A DNA stretch of 64,000 nucleotides from Torreya grandis (GCA_037957365.1 JARHVA010001921.1:2897755-2961754); one strand, 5' to 3'; numbered from the stretch's first letter, positions 38,401 through 51,078 are shown. The notes: generated by a model not told the origin, from the letters alone. Made by a program: numbers and translations.

Positions 38401-38900
38401 TCAGCAATAGTAAAATAATCAGCAATAACAACAACAATAGCCATTGCATCAACAAAATCAACTATATCGAAATCAAAGGTCAAACTAGTAGAACCAATAA
38501 AATCAATAATAGAACCCACAATGACAAAACAATAGACAAAACCAAGGTCAAAATAGTAACAACCAACAAACCTACCTTGCAATTGCACATGACTATAATA
38601 GGGTTGTAGGTCATATTATAGGGGGTAGCGTTAATACCATCTTCATTAATCCTAGACCATTGCTAAAAAGCAATATTTAACCAAATTACATGGATAATTA
38701 TTTTTTGACCTGGGACTACATATAGGCCAACAAGCAAACCAGGACTTCCCCTTGTGGACCTTATATTGACAAATCATCCTTGCCATGTGACCACATGTGA
38801 GTGCACTAGAAATGAAGACTTGTCTTATTTGGCGCCACACAATTCCCAACATTTGTTAGCAATAATGGTCTAGTATTTAATACTAATTATGCAATCACAA
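35430..38900 (+). pseudogene. E3 gag
   Basis: Begins with ATG at 35430 (MDPNIYSYTL). A long N-terminal extension rich in Gln, Pro, Ser and Asn follows (to about 37200), then the Ty3/gypsy capsid region: YPFNMEYF, PPKIEKYKGKGDPKIHLTEF and, after a one-base shift near 37392-37402, MSLDGQALEWLLKLP, FDDLYDKFMQYFS and LTQTNQKDVEGFKSYL (37403-37585). Downstream to 38900 lies a Gln/Asn-rich part read in several frames. Gag forms the particle that packages the element RNA. There are many stops, a large share at CAA/CAG-type codons. No clear CCHC knuckle was found. Confidence 0.85.
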
Positions 38901-40217
38901 GTTGGAGGACAAAGATTAAAATCCCAGGCCCACAGCCATCCACTACTTTTCTTGTCATTCAACTAACCATTCAGTCTTGAAATAAACCATTTACTACTGA
39001 CTAAGACAATAAGTTTGATATTGTGGAAAAATTATAGAAGACACCAGCACAAATTTCTATTTTAGATTTATTGTGAATGTTAATAATCAGTAAGAACATC
39101 TTGAATGAGTATTTAACCCAATCCACTATTACTAGTGACATATCCCCTGATAAATTTCAAGCTTTGGTTAGACACCTACCTCCAGCCCAATAAGTCACAT
39201 TCAATGAAAGTGATGTCTTCCCTTTGACCACTCTATAATAATCCATTATACATAGAAGTTTATATAAAGTGGCATAAAGTGAAACATGTCATTATATAAA
39301 ATAGATCCAGACTCAACATAATATCTCTAAATCTCATCAAGATTCTTGGGTACACAATGGCAAATCTCTAGCCAAAAATAATAACCATCAAAGCCTATGA
39401 TAATTAGGAAAGAGAATCATAAGGCACCATTAGTTTTCCAATTATCATTGGGCCTTTGACCCATGATACACTTTGTCATGTGCTTGATCTTGAGTTAGCA
39501 TACAATATACTTCTAGGAAGGCCTTGGTTACATGAGATTCATGCAGTCCTATCAACACTGCACCAATGTATCAAGTTTTCCCACTCAAGGATGGAAGTGA
39601 ATATTCCAAGAGATTTACACCCATATGAACATTGCAAGCATTTGGAGGCCAAATTTCAAAGATATAATTATCAGTACAGTATGAATCTAAGTTATAAGTT
39701 GGATAAAATGAAAAGATATACTTATTTATCCTTCACTAGATAATTGCATAGATCCTAATATCTTGGATTCCCTTCCCACATGCCACCTCCTAAAACTTCT
39801 AATCATTTCACCATTTTAGATAATGGATTGGGAGAGTATGTGACCCATGATACGTTTCATATTTGCAATCTTCCTCAAAATTTGAAAACCTTTGGGTGAC
39901 CTAAAGTCACCCTACATATGCCTTGGAAACAAAAGAACAAAGATAAGGGACCTATCACATTTGTACCAGCATTTAGCCTACGACCTGACCCTCTTGAAGG
40001 GGATGAATCATGGTTATACAATGATAACCAAGCTAATTGTTATAAAAATACAAAGTATCCTATTCCCAATAGGATCATGGAGTGTCAAAATTATGAAAGA
40101 ATAGGCCTCAAACTGAATCAACAAGGAATAATTGAGCCAATTTCTATGACTAAGTATAAAATACCTTATAGACTTGGATTTAAACCATCTGGGGGTGACC
40201 TCACATATCTTATTTAG
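38901..40217 (+). pseudogene. E3 protease and post-protease region
   Basis: The protease C-terminal half is clear at 39456-39600: DTLCHVLDLELAYNILLGRP, WLHEIHAVLSTLHQCIKF, the usual Tat-lineage signature. The DTG/DSG active-site part upstream is too decayed to place. After it, 39918-40217 (MPWKQKNKDKGPITFVPAF...GLKLNQQGIIEP...GLGFKPSGGD-like) corresponds to the conserved Gly-rich segment between protease and RT in Ogre-type polyproteins. The protease would cut the Gag-Pol precursor. Confidence 0.75.
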
Positions 40218-41199
40218 ACTCCATCACCAATGACTAGTGATGATGATGCTGACAATGAAGAGAGTCTGATCATTGCCTCACCTTTGATAACCTAGCTAAA
40301 ACTAACCTACTTGATACTAGTGCCATTTTTACCCTTACCCTGGCCATTCATTGTAGTCCTTTACCATTATATTATCCCCAACTAATAGATTGGGACTAAC
40401 AAGAATCTAGTCTACCGATTGATGAGTTCTAGAATGATGAGGTATTCTATGATTTCTTAGGCCTTAGAGACAATGTTATTTTGGGAGATCACAAATAAAT
40501 ATTCTCAATCACTTTAGATACTATAGCTTTTATTTTAGAGAGCGATTGAATGCCCTTAGCCAAAAACAAATAATTAAAACATTGAGGTTCCAAAATGAAA
40601 AATTCTTTGAGGCACTTTTTGAATAGATAAAAAGTAAAGATAAAGGCCAGCCTAGTGGTGAAAACCTATTTTAGGTGATATTAGATGGGGGTGTTTATTC
40701 TTCTTCTAATTTAGATTAGGATACCACCAACGATGAACTTACATGTAGATCTGAGTTCAGTCTTGAGCAATAAAAAGTATTTGATCAAATTCTTCAAGAA
40801 TTTCCAACTATTTTTGTTACATGGCTAGATCTTCCATTAGGGGACTCAGATTCATCATGCCTAGGAGAATTTAAAGAGCAAGTCCTAATAGAGGACCCTG
40901 ACATAATTCAATAGTTCAAGTCATTACCTACTATCATAGAAGATGGTTCGACCCTTCTAGTTAAAGATATAATATAAGTAACTATTGGGACTCCATCAAA
41001 CTTGAAATGGATAAAATTAGGAGCATCCCTCACTAAAGAGGAATGTGACATATTTACAACTCTATTGAGAGAATTTATAGATATCTTTGCATGGGCCTAT
41101 TTTGACATGACAAGTTTAGACCCCGCCTTGATTCTGCACCACCTTGTGGTTAATATTGATGCCAAACTGGTAAAATAAAAGTTACATAATATGCATCCT
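40218..41199 (+). other. E3 linker between protease region and RT
   Basis: Degraded acidic coding sequence in several frames. Fragments such as WIKLGASLTKEECDIFTTLL, REFIDIFAWAYFDM and LILHHLVVNIDAK (41008-41160) are the standard lead-in to a gypsy RT. Confidence 0.6.
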
Positions 41200-41900
41200 C
41201 ACATTTCTATATTGGTAAAGAAAGAGTTGGAAAAAATTTTAGAAGTAGGATGTATCTGATCCACTGACTACTCAAAATAGATCTCTAATGTGGTACCTAT
41301 TAGTAAAAAGCCTGAAGGCATTAGAATTTATATTGATTTTTGAGACATCAACAAATCTTGTCCTAAAGATGGTTTTTCCTTGCCTAATATCGACATGATC
41401 ATTGATTCCATGATTGGTTATGAAATGTTTTCACTTATTGATGGATTATCAAGATACAACCAAATCAGAATAGCACTAGAAGATGAATATAAAAAAAATG
41501 TTCACCACTCCATGGGGAACATTTTATTATCAGGTAATGCCATTTGGCCTTAAGAATGTTGGAGCTACATATCAAAGGGCCATGACTTTCATATTCCATG
41601 ATATGATGCATGATATTTTTGAAGTCTATGTTGATAACATATTAGGATAATCCAAAACTAGGGCTGACAATCCAAAAGCATTGTTTGAGATATTTGTAAG
41701 ATTATAGGAGTACAAAGTCAGACTCAATCCAAAGAAATGTGTGTTTAGTGTAACTTTAGGCAAACTACTTGGCTTCATCATATCTCATAGAGGTATTGAA
41801 GTCAATCTGACTAAATTCCATGCTATAACTGAGATGCCACTACCAACCAATTTAAAGTAACTTCATAGTTTACAAGGTAAGATCTAGTCAATCTGATGCT
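41200..41900 (+). pseudogene. E3 reverse transcriptase
   Basis: Seen in order are ISNVVPISKKPEGIRIYIDF; INKSCPKDGFSLPNID; MFSLIDGLSRYNQI; then, after a frameshift at an A8 run (41491-41498), FYYQVMPFGLKNVGATYQRA, the catalytic loop and NPKKCVFSVTLGKLLGFIIS. The catalytic box reads YVDN (41627-41638) instead of YVDD, an Asp-to-Asn change by G to A that alone should abolish polymerase activity. Reverse transcriptase copies the RNA genome into DNA. Confidence 0.9.
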
Positions 41901-42460
41901 TCATCTCTTAGTTAGTAGATAAGTACCATCCATTTACACACCTTTTGAATAAGGGAGTTGCATTTCACTAGGATAATCACTACCAAACAACTTTTCAACA
42001 ACTTAAAGAGTATCTTGTTAATCTACCTATTCTATTACCTCTTATACCAAAAATGCCATTCTTGTTATACCTATCAGCTACTAACCATGCTCTAGGGGCA
42101 ATCTTGGCTCAACATGATGAAAATGAAAAAAGCATGCCATATACTACTTAAGCTATACCTTAGTTACATATGAACATAACTATGTACCTATTGAAAAATC
42201 TTGTCTAGCCATGGTCTTTATAGCTTAGAAACTATGCCATTACATGTTAAATAATAACACCATGGTCATTTCAAAGGTATATCTAGTCAAATATCTACTA
42301 TCTAAAATAGATTTGCAAGTTAGAATGGCTAAATGGATCATGTTTTTCAGTACGTTTGATAAAGGGTATGTCAATCAGAAGGCAATCAAGGGACAAATTC
42401 TTATGGATAAACTCATTGAAACACCTCTCATAGACACATAGCCACTCATGTTTCAATTTC
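41901..42460 (+). pseudogene. E3 RNase H (first, retroviral-like)
   Basis: Contains FQQLKEYLVNLPILLPLIP, LYLSATNHALGAILAQHDEN and, after stops, CHYMLNNNTMVISKVYLVKYLL with MAKWIMFFSTFD, the end of the gypsy RT-RNase H. Stops at CAA/CAG-like positions. Confidence 0.8.
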
Positions 42461-42507
42461 TTGATGAATCCATCATGACCATCATTGACACACCCCTTGA
42501 GGAGTAG

Positions 42508-42896
42508 CCTTAAAAATTGTATTTTGATGGTTCATTTACTGCCCATGGATCAGGGGTAGGTTTATTATTTATTACACCACAAGGGGATATAATCCTTAAA
42601 TCATTTAAAATTAGCTTTCTTTATACAAATAACATGGTCGAGTATGAATCACTTATTGTAAGACTTTGATAAGCAATGCATTATAATATATCTCATCTTC
42701 AAGTTTATGGTGATTCTCAGTTAATCATCAATCAGGTCACAAATCATTTTCAAAGCAAAGATGACAAGTTGGTTCTATATAAAGCCATGGTCAACACTCT
42801 TAAGCAACAAATTACCAATATTCAGTTTGAGCACATACCAAGGGCTGGTAACAAAACTATAGATGCCATGGCTGCTATTAGCTCTCTAATTTGATA
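42508..42896 (+). pseudogene. E3 second RNase H (archaeal type, aRNH)
   Basis: YFDGSFTAHGSGVGLLFITP (42520 on), NNMVEYESLIV and VYGDSQLIINQVTNHFQSKD, ending HIPRAGNKTIDAMAAISSLI. The catalytic acids Asp (FDGS), Glu (VEYE), Asp (GDSQ) and the late Asp (DAMA) are all still present, so this is the best-kept domain of E3. An extra archaeal-type RNase H is diagnostic for the Tat/Ogre lineage. Two stops (42669-42674) separate the halves. Confidence 0.88.
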
Positions 42897-43179
42897 AATA
42901 GATAAAGATAAAGAGTATCAGTTCCTCATTGAGACTTTGTCAACACTAGTTTATGAACCTTTAACCATTGCCATGATTTGTGATATTGTTGGTCTTAATT
43001 CTATCTGGTACTCAAATCTTTAGAACTATCTTCATGACCAATTTATACCACCTAACCTATTTTGAAAACAAACCAAAGCCTTCATTCATCATTCTACTCA
43101 TTATACTCTACTTGGATTCACCCTTTACCATCATAGTTTTGATGGAACTCTGCTTCATTATTTAACTTTTATAGAGTCT

Positions 43180-44264
43180 ATGTTAGCGTTAAGAGAAGTT
43201 CATGAAGGAGTATGTGGTGCTCATTATAGCATGGAAATTCTATCCAAAAAGATCTTGCATACTAGTTATTATTGGCCCACAATGGATGTATATGCCACTC
43301 TATATGTAAAAAAGTGTGACAAATGTCAACAACATGCTAATCTAATTCATGCCCCAACAAAAAATTTAAAACTGATGTTGACAACATGGCCATTTTCTAT
43401 ATGGGGACTTAACCTCATTGGGAAGATAAACCCCACTTCATCTGATGGCCATAAACATATCCTTACCACCACTGAATATTTCACTAAGTGGGTTGAAGCT
43501 ATACACCTCACTTATGTGACTAGAAAGCAAATTTCCAAATTCATCTTCAACCATCTCATCTGTCACTATGGTATCCCTTCTGACATTATATCTGATAATG
43601 GAGGATCATTCAAGAACAAGGATGTTGATCAGCTATGTATTGAATATAATATCATGCAAAATTTCTCTACAACATATTAACCTCAAGGTATGGCCAAGCC
43701 AAGGCATCCAATAAAACCATTGTCAATATTCTCAAAAAGATTGTTAATAATGCTAGTCATGATTGGCACCTCTAGATATTCCCTATCCTTTAGGCATACC
43801 ATACCAATCATCATACCCCCATAAGAGCTACTCCATACACACTTGCTTATGGTACTAAATCCATCCTTCCCATTGAGTTTGAATTGCCTTCACTATGCTT
43901 CTCTTTCAAGCATGTCCTAGATGATCATGACTATTGAGTAGTTCACTTGCAAGAGATAAAATTACTTGATCAAAAATGCATAACCATGCTCAACAATCTT
44001 CAAGCATATTAGAACTAATTCAAAGGACACTATAATTGGTGTGATAATTATAGAACATTTGAAATTGGTGATCTTGTTCTTAAAGAAAACCAAAAGAATA
44101 CCACAACTGAGAAGAAGCATAAAGGGAAATTTAAACAAAATTAGATAGGGCCTTTCATCATCACTACAAATTATGGATCAGGAGCATACAGGCTCACCAC
44201 ACTAGATGGAGAGGAACTTCCTGATCCGATGAATATTATTCATCTCAAGTGGTACTATGCTTGA
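43180..44264 (+). pseudogene. E3 integrase
   Basis: Zinc domain HEGVCGAH...CDKCQQH. The core begins WPFSIWGLNLIG, where the first catalytic Asp is expected but Asn stands. SDNGGSF keeps the second Asp. After a one-base loss near 43690 the third motif reads GQAKASNK with Lys for the catalytic Glu. The C-terminal part GPFIITTNYGSGAYRLTTLD...HLKWYYA ends at a stop near 44264, and there is no chromodomain. Two of three DDE residues are lost, both by changes that G to A would give. Confidence 0.9.
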
Positions 44265-44572
44265 GCACTAAGGTGTATTGTCTATAAGGACCATTTTAGT
44301 TATTCCATTTTATCACTATTCTTCTTTGTACCAATACCATCCTTATCCATCTTCTTCACCATATCCACTTTTTTCTTTCATTCTATCACCCTAATGTGCT
44401 CTAAAGCTTGGCCTATTTGACCTTAGTTTTTTGCCATTTATTATGTAGTTTCAGTATCGAGGTATCTGATCAGTGGTTCAAGTACTTTGGATAGAGATTG
44501 CATTTTTGGATAGTGTGATAGAAATTTGGTAGTCTCATCCTTCATTTGTCATTCCTTTCTTACCACTAATCT

Positions 44573-44662
44573 TGCTACTAATTATAACCACCTTTGGGAA
44601 AATTAGTACCATTGATCTATGCTATTGTGTCCTAGTTATAACTACCTATGGGAAAACTAGGG
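44573..44662 (+). other. Pair of covarying hairpins (E3)
   Basis: First stem TACTAATT/AATTAGTA, perfect 8 bp (44575-44608). Second stem CCTAGTT/AACTAGG (44631-44661). The loops are of the ATAACYRCCTWTGGGNA type. Confidence 0.75.
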
Positions 44663-45816
44663 ACAAAATTAGGCCTAGACATACTAACTTGCCACTTCTT
44701 ATGCCACATTATGCCTCTTTACCAATTGTGCCTATTTTGTTTGAATTAACTGCTACACTAGTCAAATTTTTCTACTGTAAGGAAGAACTACAGTGACATC
44801 AGGTCTTACTCTAGAACTATGTAGGCAACACTTGATACTTGTTGAGGTCAGCTCAGTCACCCTAAGCCATGATCTCATTATTTTTCAAGTAACCTAAGTC
44901 ATAATCTCACCATTTTGTGAGCAACCTAAGCCATGCTCTCACCATTTTATGACCAACCTAAGCCACACTCTCACCTTTTTGAGAGCAACCTTAGTTTAAA
45001 TTCTCTTACCATTTTAAGAGCTTGAACCATTTAGTGTCTCATCATTATTGATCGAGTTGAGATACTTCAAACAATTTTAAAAACATTTGAAAAATCATTA
45101 GAAAAGAACAAAAACATTGACCAATTCTTTACCTTAAGGATTTTGGGAACCATTACTAAGTTACAGGAAAATCACTTGTCATTTAGTTTCCCCATCCTTT
45201 TTGGCCTTTTCTCTCATGCACTTGCCATTTTTCAAGACCATTTCTCTTCTTATATCACATCCATTCTATTTGTTTTCCTTAGTTATCACAATCTTCCCAT
45301 TCCTTGGGAGAACTACATTTGGCCTAAAGTTTTGTATTGGATATTACATCCATGGAACTATGTAGGTAATGTTAACTTCCCAAGTGCATATGGAGATAAC
45401 TTGGCCACCCCCTTCCTTTTCTTTTATTCTCTCATTTTGTTTGTTTGTTAAGTTGTTGCCTATTTTTTAGGGGCAATGTTTGTAAGATTTGTATTTCATT
45501 ATTTATTTGTTTATCTCTACTTATTTTGGTTGTTTATCTACCTTTTGTTTGCTTTCAGTACTATTACCTCAATTTAGTTTATGTGTATTCATTGGGTTAT
45601 TCCTTTCTCACACTTATACGGTATCTCTTCAGCACCAACTTCCTGATTCACTCCCAATCATATCCTAAACAAAGTAATTAACCATGAAATAATTTCAACT
45701 TTTATTAGTTTGGCTACACATCTCCCTACTCGTATGTTGTTCCAATTCATCATTACCCTCTGTGTTAAGTTATCATTATCCTTGGCCATGTTTATCATGT
45801 TTCCATAATCAAGGTC

Positions 45817-46090
45817 CAATGATTATAACTGCCTATGGGTAAATCATTGTACACCATTCCACCTACATTTCTCAATAATTATAACTACCTTTAGACAAAT
45901 CATAATGTTATCACCACTTTACTTTTTTTGCCTATACAAGGGCATGCTATTATCTTGTTTATTTGTCCTAACTGGGGCAACTCCATCTTCTCCATGTTTA
46001 TAACTGCCTTTGGGAAAATCATTGTCTTATCATACCATGTTGCCACTATCAAGGTACAATGTTTATAACCACCTTTGGGGACACCATTTT
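45817..46090 (+). other. Cluster of four hairpin motifs (E3)
   Basis: Copies at about 45819-45850 (perfect stem CAATGATT/AATCATTG), 45874-45905, 45993-46025 and 46056-46088. The last three keep the loop but have weaker stems. CAATGATT here against TAATGATT in E1/E2 shows a changed outermost base pair. Confidence 0.7.
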
Positions 46091-46363
46091 GCACCAACCC
46101 ACTTATATTCTCAATGATTTTGATTACTTTTTCAATATCATTATGTTTTCACCACATCATCTTTCCTTTCTTTGGTCCCCTCATTTCACTTCTTTCTTTA
46201 TGAGGGACCATTTTTCAACCCACTTGTGTCAATAGTTCCTTCGAGGGGGCATCATACAGTTAGTTTATGATCATTAAATTTGTAGGCATACCAGACCTTT
46301 TCATTCTTTGAGAAGACATTACTATGCTTGTAGCTTACAATGCCTTCCCAAATAGGGGCAAAC

Positions 46364-47530
46364 TGTAGACACCTAAATCTAGCCACCAGTAACCTCCAAT
46401 CAATATTTTGACTAATTCTTACTAAAATACACAATTTGGCCTAAAAACACTAAAATGAATTAAATGAATTGAAATTGATATAATCAAGTGTTGATTCTAG
46501 CTAGGGTATCCCAAAATGGGGTAATGCAATTTATGGGCAAGATAAATTTGGTTAGATCATCTCAAGTCAAAATGACAATTTTGCACCTAGGTGCTCTGGA
46601 TTGCTCTTTCCTATCAAATCTCTTACACAAGACAAGTGCCTTTGTTATTCACTATTGGTAACATCCTAAATTGGAATAGGGTTCCAATGCATATGACATC
46701 AACTTCTAATTCTAATTCAGTAAAATTTTGGACCAATAACAAGGTATTCTAATCAATTTGAGTAATTTGTGCACAAAGTACTTAATCATGCTTAAGAGAT
46801 AATTAATCCAAATTAGGGCCTAATTAATAATTCTTTGGAAACTTGTCAAAAAATTATTTTTGGAAATGGATATTGAATATCTACATCATCAAGCAACCTC
46901 ATTTCTTGGAAAGACATCCATAGGCCATAAATGCCACAAATATCAGGATTCATGCCCTCCATGCCTCATTAATGCCTTTCATGATGCAATCCATGCCTCT
47001 TAATTTCCCCTTCTTCCAATGTCATGATGAGGATAATTACAAACTTAATTCCAAAAATTGACTTAATCCTCAACCACACATCTCAATCTTGAGATGGATG
47101 GTTCAAATTGGTATTGATCAATCTCAAAAATCTATAAATAAGAGGCCTTACCACATCATTTATAATTTTAATTTGTGTAAATTTATAATGCAGGATTGAT
47201 TCCAAAAGATTCATGCAAACTAGTTTTACCATGCCAAATTGATTCCAAGCCAAGCCACGCCACATGTTAAAGGTGCCAAGGACTTCATGAGCACAAAACC
47301 AAGCAAACCACTACTACAAAATCATTTGGAGCATCCAAGAAAGTTGAAGGAATTCTTGTGTTGTATTCCTTACTTTTTAGTTATGTTTGTCATTTGTTTT
47401 TGTTACAAAACTGTCCCTAGTGTCCAGGCCTAGAGATGTTATGTTATTAGTGCATTTCTTTCATTTTGTTTTCATTTTAGAAATAACACCATACTAACCA
47501 TCCTCTTTCAAGTTAAATTGATAGATCACA
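46364..47530 (+). repeat. 3' LTR of E3
   Basis: Starts TGTAGACACC and ends GATCACA; 1167 bases; TATA box at 47133-47140. Confidence 0.92.
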
Positions 47531-47535
47531 ATAAT
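47531..47535. repeat. Target-site duplication of E3, right (ATAAT)
   Basis: Exact repeat of 31583-31587. Confidence 0.88.
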
Positions 47536-48569
47536 CATTGTTTTATTTTGTTTGATCAAGGGTCATTGTATGGGAATACATTGGCAATCAAATAGTTTAA
47601 AGACTTTGCATAGAATAAATAATCGAGGACTATTTGATAAAAATTAGCTGGTTGATGATTATTTGTTATCATGCATATTTTAAAAATAATTTAAAATGAT
47701 TAATTAAGGATTTGTGATAAGGATCGAGATGATTAGGTTACTAATCATCTATTGACTTTGGTTAAGTTACTTTTTTGGGAAAATATGGTTTTCACTATGT
47801 GTGTACATGGTGGTGAATGGGAAAATTAATGAATGGTTCTGTTGAGTTATTTGGGCATGCATTTATGAATGTAGTTTAATTATTATTCATGAAGGAGAAG
47901 GAAATGGCAAGGAGGTTGAGGAAAAATAAATAAAAAGAAAGGAGAGAAGGGTTGTGGGCATGACACTACACATAGAGGAGACATTCATAATCATAGAGGA
48001 GATATTCATAAGAAAATAAGAGATAGTGAAATAAAAGAGGAAGGAATATTTTATGGCTCATTAGCATACTTCTAGGTTAGTTATGTATTTTAATTTTTGT
48101 GTGCACTATATGAAATGCATTTGAAATTAGTAGTCACTAGTTATTCTTTATTTTTATCATAGAGATAATATGGGTGTATACAGGGCCATGTGGAAGGTAT
48201 GGCCTCCACAAAACCCTATATCCACTCAAGGTGACTTGAGTAGGTTGAGGTAGAGTCTTAGGTTTTGGCCATTATTGTTGTTCACTTTTATAAAGTCGAT
48301 CTTAATCTCTTCTTTCTAGTTTGTATAACATTAGTTAGTCATAGAGGATTATTCTGTTATATGTATATATATAATGTGGCTCAATTTGAACAAGTTGTTA
48401 TATATTCATATTTGGAGATAGGGATAAACCTAGGTTGGTATGTATATTTGACTATGTAAACATATTTGAATTTTAAATGGGGTTTTAATATAAAGGTTTT
48501 CTTGTATTAAATCAGACTGTGTAGTATATACATAGATATAGATATATATGTATATACTTAGATAGATTT

Positions 48570-48605
48570 AATACACACACACGCGCGCGCGCGCGCGTGC
48601 GCGCT

Positions 48606-48637
<32 letters not shown>

Positions 48638-48640
48638 TAT
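48570..48640. repeat. (AC)n-(GC)n-(AC)n tract, Z-DNA type
   Basis: About 35 bases of strictly alternating purine and pyrimidine (48570-48604), including some ten CpG steps, followed by a CA run to about 48633. The matching place in the right LTR (57575-57650) has only a short GT run. Confidence 0.9.
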
Positions 48641-49525
48641 TTGGAAATATAGGGGTTGTAAATAGTAAGGATTAATATATTAGCTATAGAAAATATATAG
48701 AGATGGATTGGACTTATTTGGGGTTTTAATGGAAAAAGGTTTAAATGTTTGTTAAACAATTTCAACCATAATTGAGTTTTGTGTTTTATCAAACACTATG
48801 TAGAGATTGAAACACTTATTTAATTATTGTTTGAGTATATCATAATGATACAGGTATAACCATATATATGACTACCTAGGTTCGGGTATATGAATGTACG
48901 ACTATTATAAATGAATTATAGATGGAAGTATAAATAAATTGAGGGAATGTGCAATGTATAACATAAGTACATGTGAATTGAATATAAGTATGTATGGTTT
49001 ATTATATGAACATGTATGCGTAGTGAAAGTTAAGTACACTTAGTCTATAGATAGATTAGGTATACAGGTTCCTATAATGTGTTCTGCATAGTGTATTTTG
49101 ACCAAGCCTAAGTATTTATATACTTGAATATGTTATTGTTGTTGATTTAAATGTGACTATGTATAAAGACTTATACTTAAACTAGAGTTTTATACAAGTA
49201 TGTAAACAACTGAGTATATTCAACTTTAGTTGAGTTTGAATTTGTATGAAATATCAAAATTGAATTGATTACATTGTGCATTGATTTAAAAAGGAAAATG
49301 GTTAATTGGTACTATGTATGAAATCCTTTAGGTTTTATAAGAACAAGTATTTTAGTTTTATTTCATTTAAAATATAGTTATGGGACTAGTTATTTAAATG
49401 GATATCTATACCCGAGTATACAAAATAATTATGATAATTGACATTGGATGTCATCTTAAGTATATTGCATACAAAATGGTAATTAATCAGTATTGAAAAT
49501 ATATTAAAATATTTACAAATGATTA

Positions 49526-49641
<116 letters not shown>

Positions 49642-51064
49642 TGGTAAAAACATACAATAGTGGACTGTATTAAATCAAATTTGATTGTACTAGTTATATA
49701 CACATGTATTTTATATACTCAGTTGTGTTGTACATTATTACCATGTGGTGAATGAGTGATTGGTTATAAATGTTTTAATTATAACAATGAATATTAAATT
49801 CTTGTTTATATTTGGCTAGTATAAAAGCATTCATTCTATTTATGATTTTAAATATTAAACATAATTGTATGTTATGGATTGGTTGTTGTTATATGTGGAA
49901 TATGAATAATTTATTAGCCAAGATTATAATATTCATTTCATGGAAAAATAATATTATAAGTTACTTAATGGATAAATAAACTAGTGGTCTAGCTACTCAT
50001 TACCCAGATGGTATGATGTATTGAGGACTATTTTTGTATTTTGTTTATTATTAGTAATAAACTTGATGCTTGAATTCTATTCATTTCATTTGACAAACTA
50101 AATGAGTGTTTATGATATTTATATATTTAGAATAATTTTTGTTTAGCTAAAGTGAAATATGAAGATTAAATCTATTAGTTTTTATATTATTATTTATTTT
50201 ATTGAATCTCGCATTTATTACCCTAATTAAGTAATGGATGAAATTCACTAGCTTAATTAGTGCCATCAATGCAAGATGAGGTGTTATCTGATCAAGTGGT
50301 GTGTATGAATTTGAATGATCTTAGAGATAATTTATTATTAAAAAAACTTTGGCCAAAGTAATGTTTTATAAACATTATGATTTCATATGATGATATAGTT
50401 TTCATTTTTGTGCAATATCATAATAGAATAGATTTGTGTATGGTAAACATTATGTATTAGATATATTCGACCTATGGATTCTAGTTTGTTACTATGGATT
50501 TCGGCACCATCGTTATTTACCCATCTATGAAGGGAGGGCCATCCCCTTATTTGGGAGATAGTGCAAGGATCTATGGTCCATGATTGGTGTGGAAAAATAA
50601 TCAGATGATTTTATCCTTCACAGCTAGAGTACTATACTTGAGACTACACTTGAGATTACATATTGATACTTAAATTGTGGAGACTCTGCTTAAAGGAGGT
50701 TTGTATCATGTTTTATCATTTGAAATATTGCTTTTGTATTATTGACACTGAATCATTTATATATTATACTTCTATAGTAGAGGCTATATTATTATATTAG
50801 TTATGGTTGAATTTGTACTATATCATTTATGTTGAGATGCAGTATTTATGATTATCAATATTATTCATGATTTATATATTTGTTCATGGTGATCCTTAGC
50901 TAAGTGGATTAATTGTAACCTTTACGGTTTTACTAAATTAATGTAATTAGTTAAATATACCAAAATAGGATTTATTGGGGTGAAATCTATATGTTGAATA
51001 TGTGTCTTTAATTTTAAAAAAATATTAAAATATTTTGGTAAAACCTAGTGGGGTTGTTACATTG

Positions 51065-51078
51065 TGGTATTAGAGTTG
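51065..51078 (+). promoter_or_regulatory. Primer-binding site of E6
   Basis: TGGTATTAGAGTTG starts three bases after the LTR end. It matches the initiator tRNA-Met type TGGTATCAGAGC with a C-to-T change. Confidence 0.8.

Larger units (their letters stand above)
44265..46363 (+). other. 3' region of E3 between pol and LTR
   Basis: A 2.1-kb noncoding region homologous in part to the 3' regions of E1 and E2. It holds hairpin clusters at 44573-44662 and 45817-46090, repeats of AACCTAAGCCA...CTCTCACCATTTT (44880-45000) and the AGGGACCA...GAGGGGGCATCAT segment (46200-46255). Short frames at 45143-45681 are hydrophobic by T-richness and have no homologue in E1/E2. AATAGGGGCAAAC before the LTR (46351-46363) is a weak polypurine tract. 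Confidence 0.6.
31588..47530 (+). mobile_element. E3: Tat/Ogre-like Ty3/gypsy element, 15.9 kb
   Basis: LTRs 31588-32773 and 46364-47530 with perfect target duplication ATAAT. Internal order is primer-binding site, 2.6-kb leader, gag (35430 to about 38900), protease (to about 39600), linker, RT, RNase H, archaeal-type second RNase H, integrase (to 44264) and a 2.1-kb 3' region with hairpins. Two RNase H domains, large size, the long leader and the absence of a chromodomain are hallmarks of the Tat/Ogre lineage. It is decayed by stops, frameshifts and active-site changes. Confidence 0.93.

Noticed and set aside
38352..38588. Minus-strand frame rich in Val, Ile and Asp
   Set aside because: Antisense shadow of the Asn/Gln-rich part of E3 gag.
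45143..45681. Two overlapping hydrophobic frames after E3 pol, possible env-like gene
   Set aside because: T-rich sequence gives Phe/Leu/Ile by composition. There is no signal peptide plus glycoprotein layout and no similar frame in the matching region of E1 or E2.
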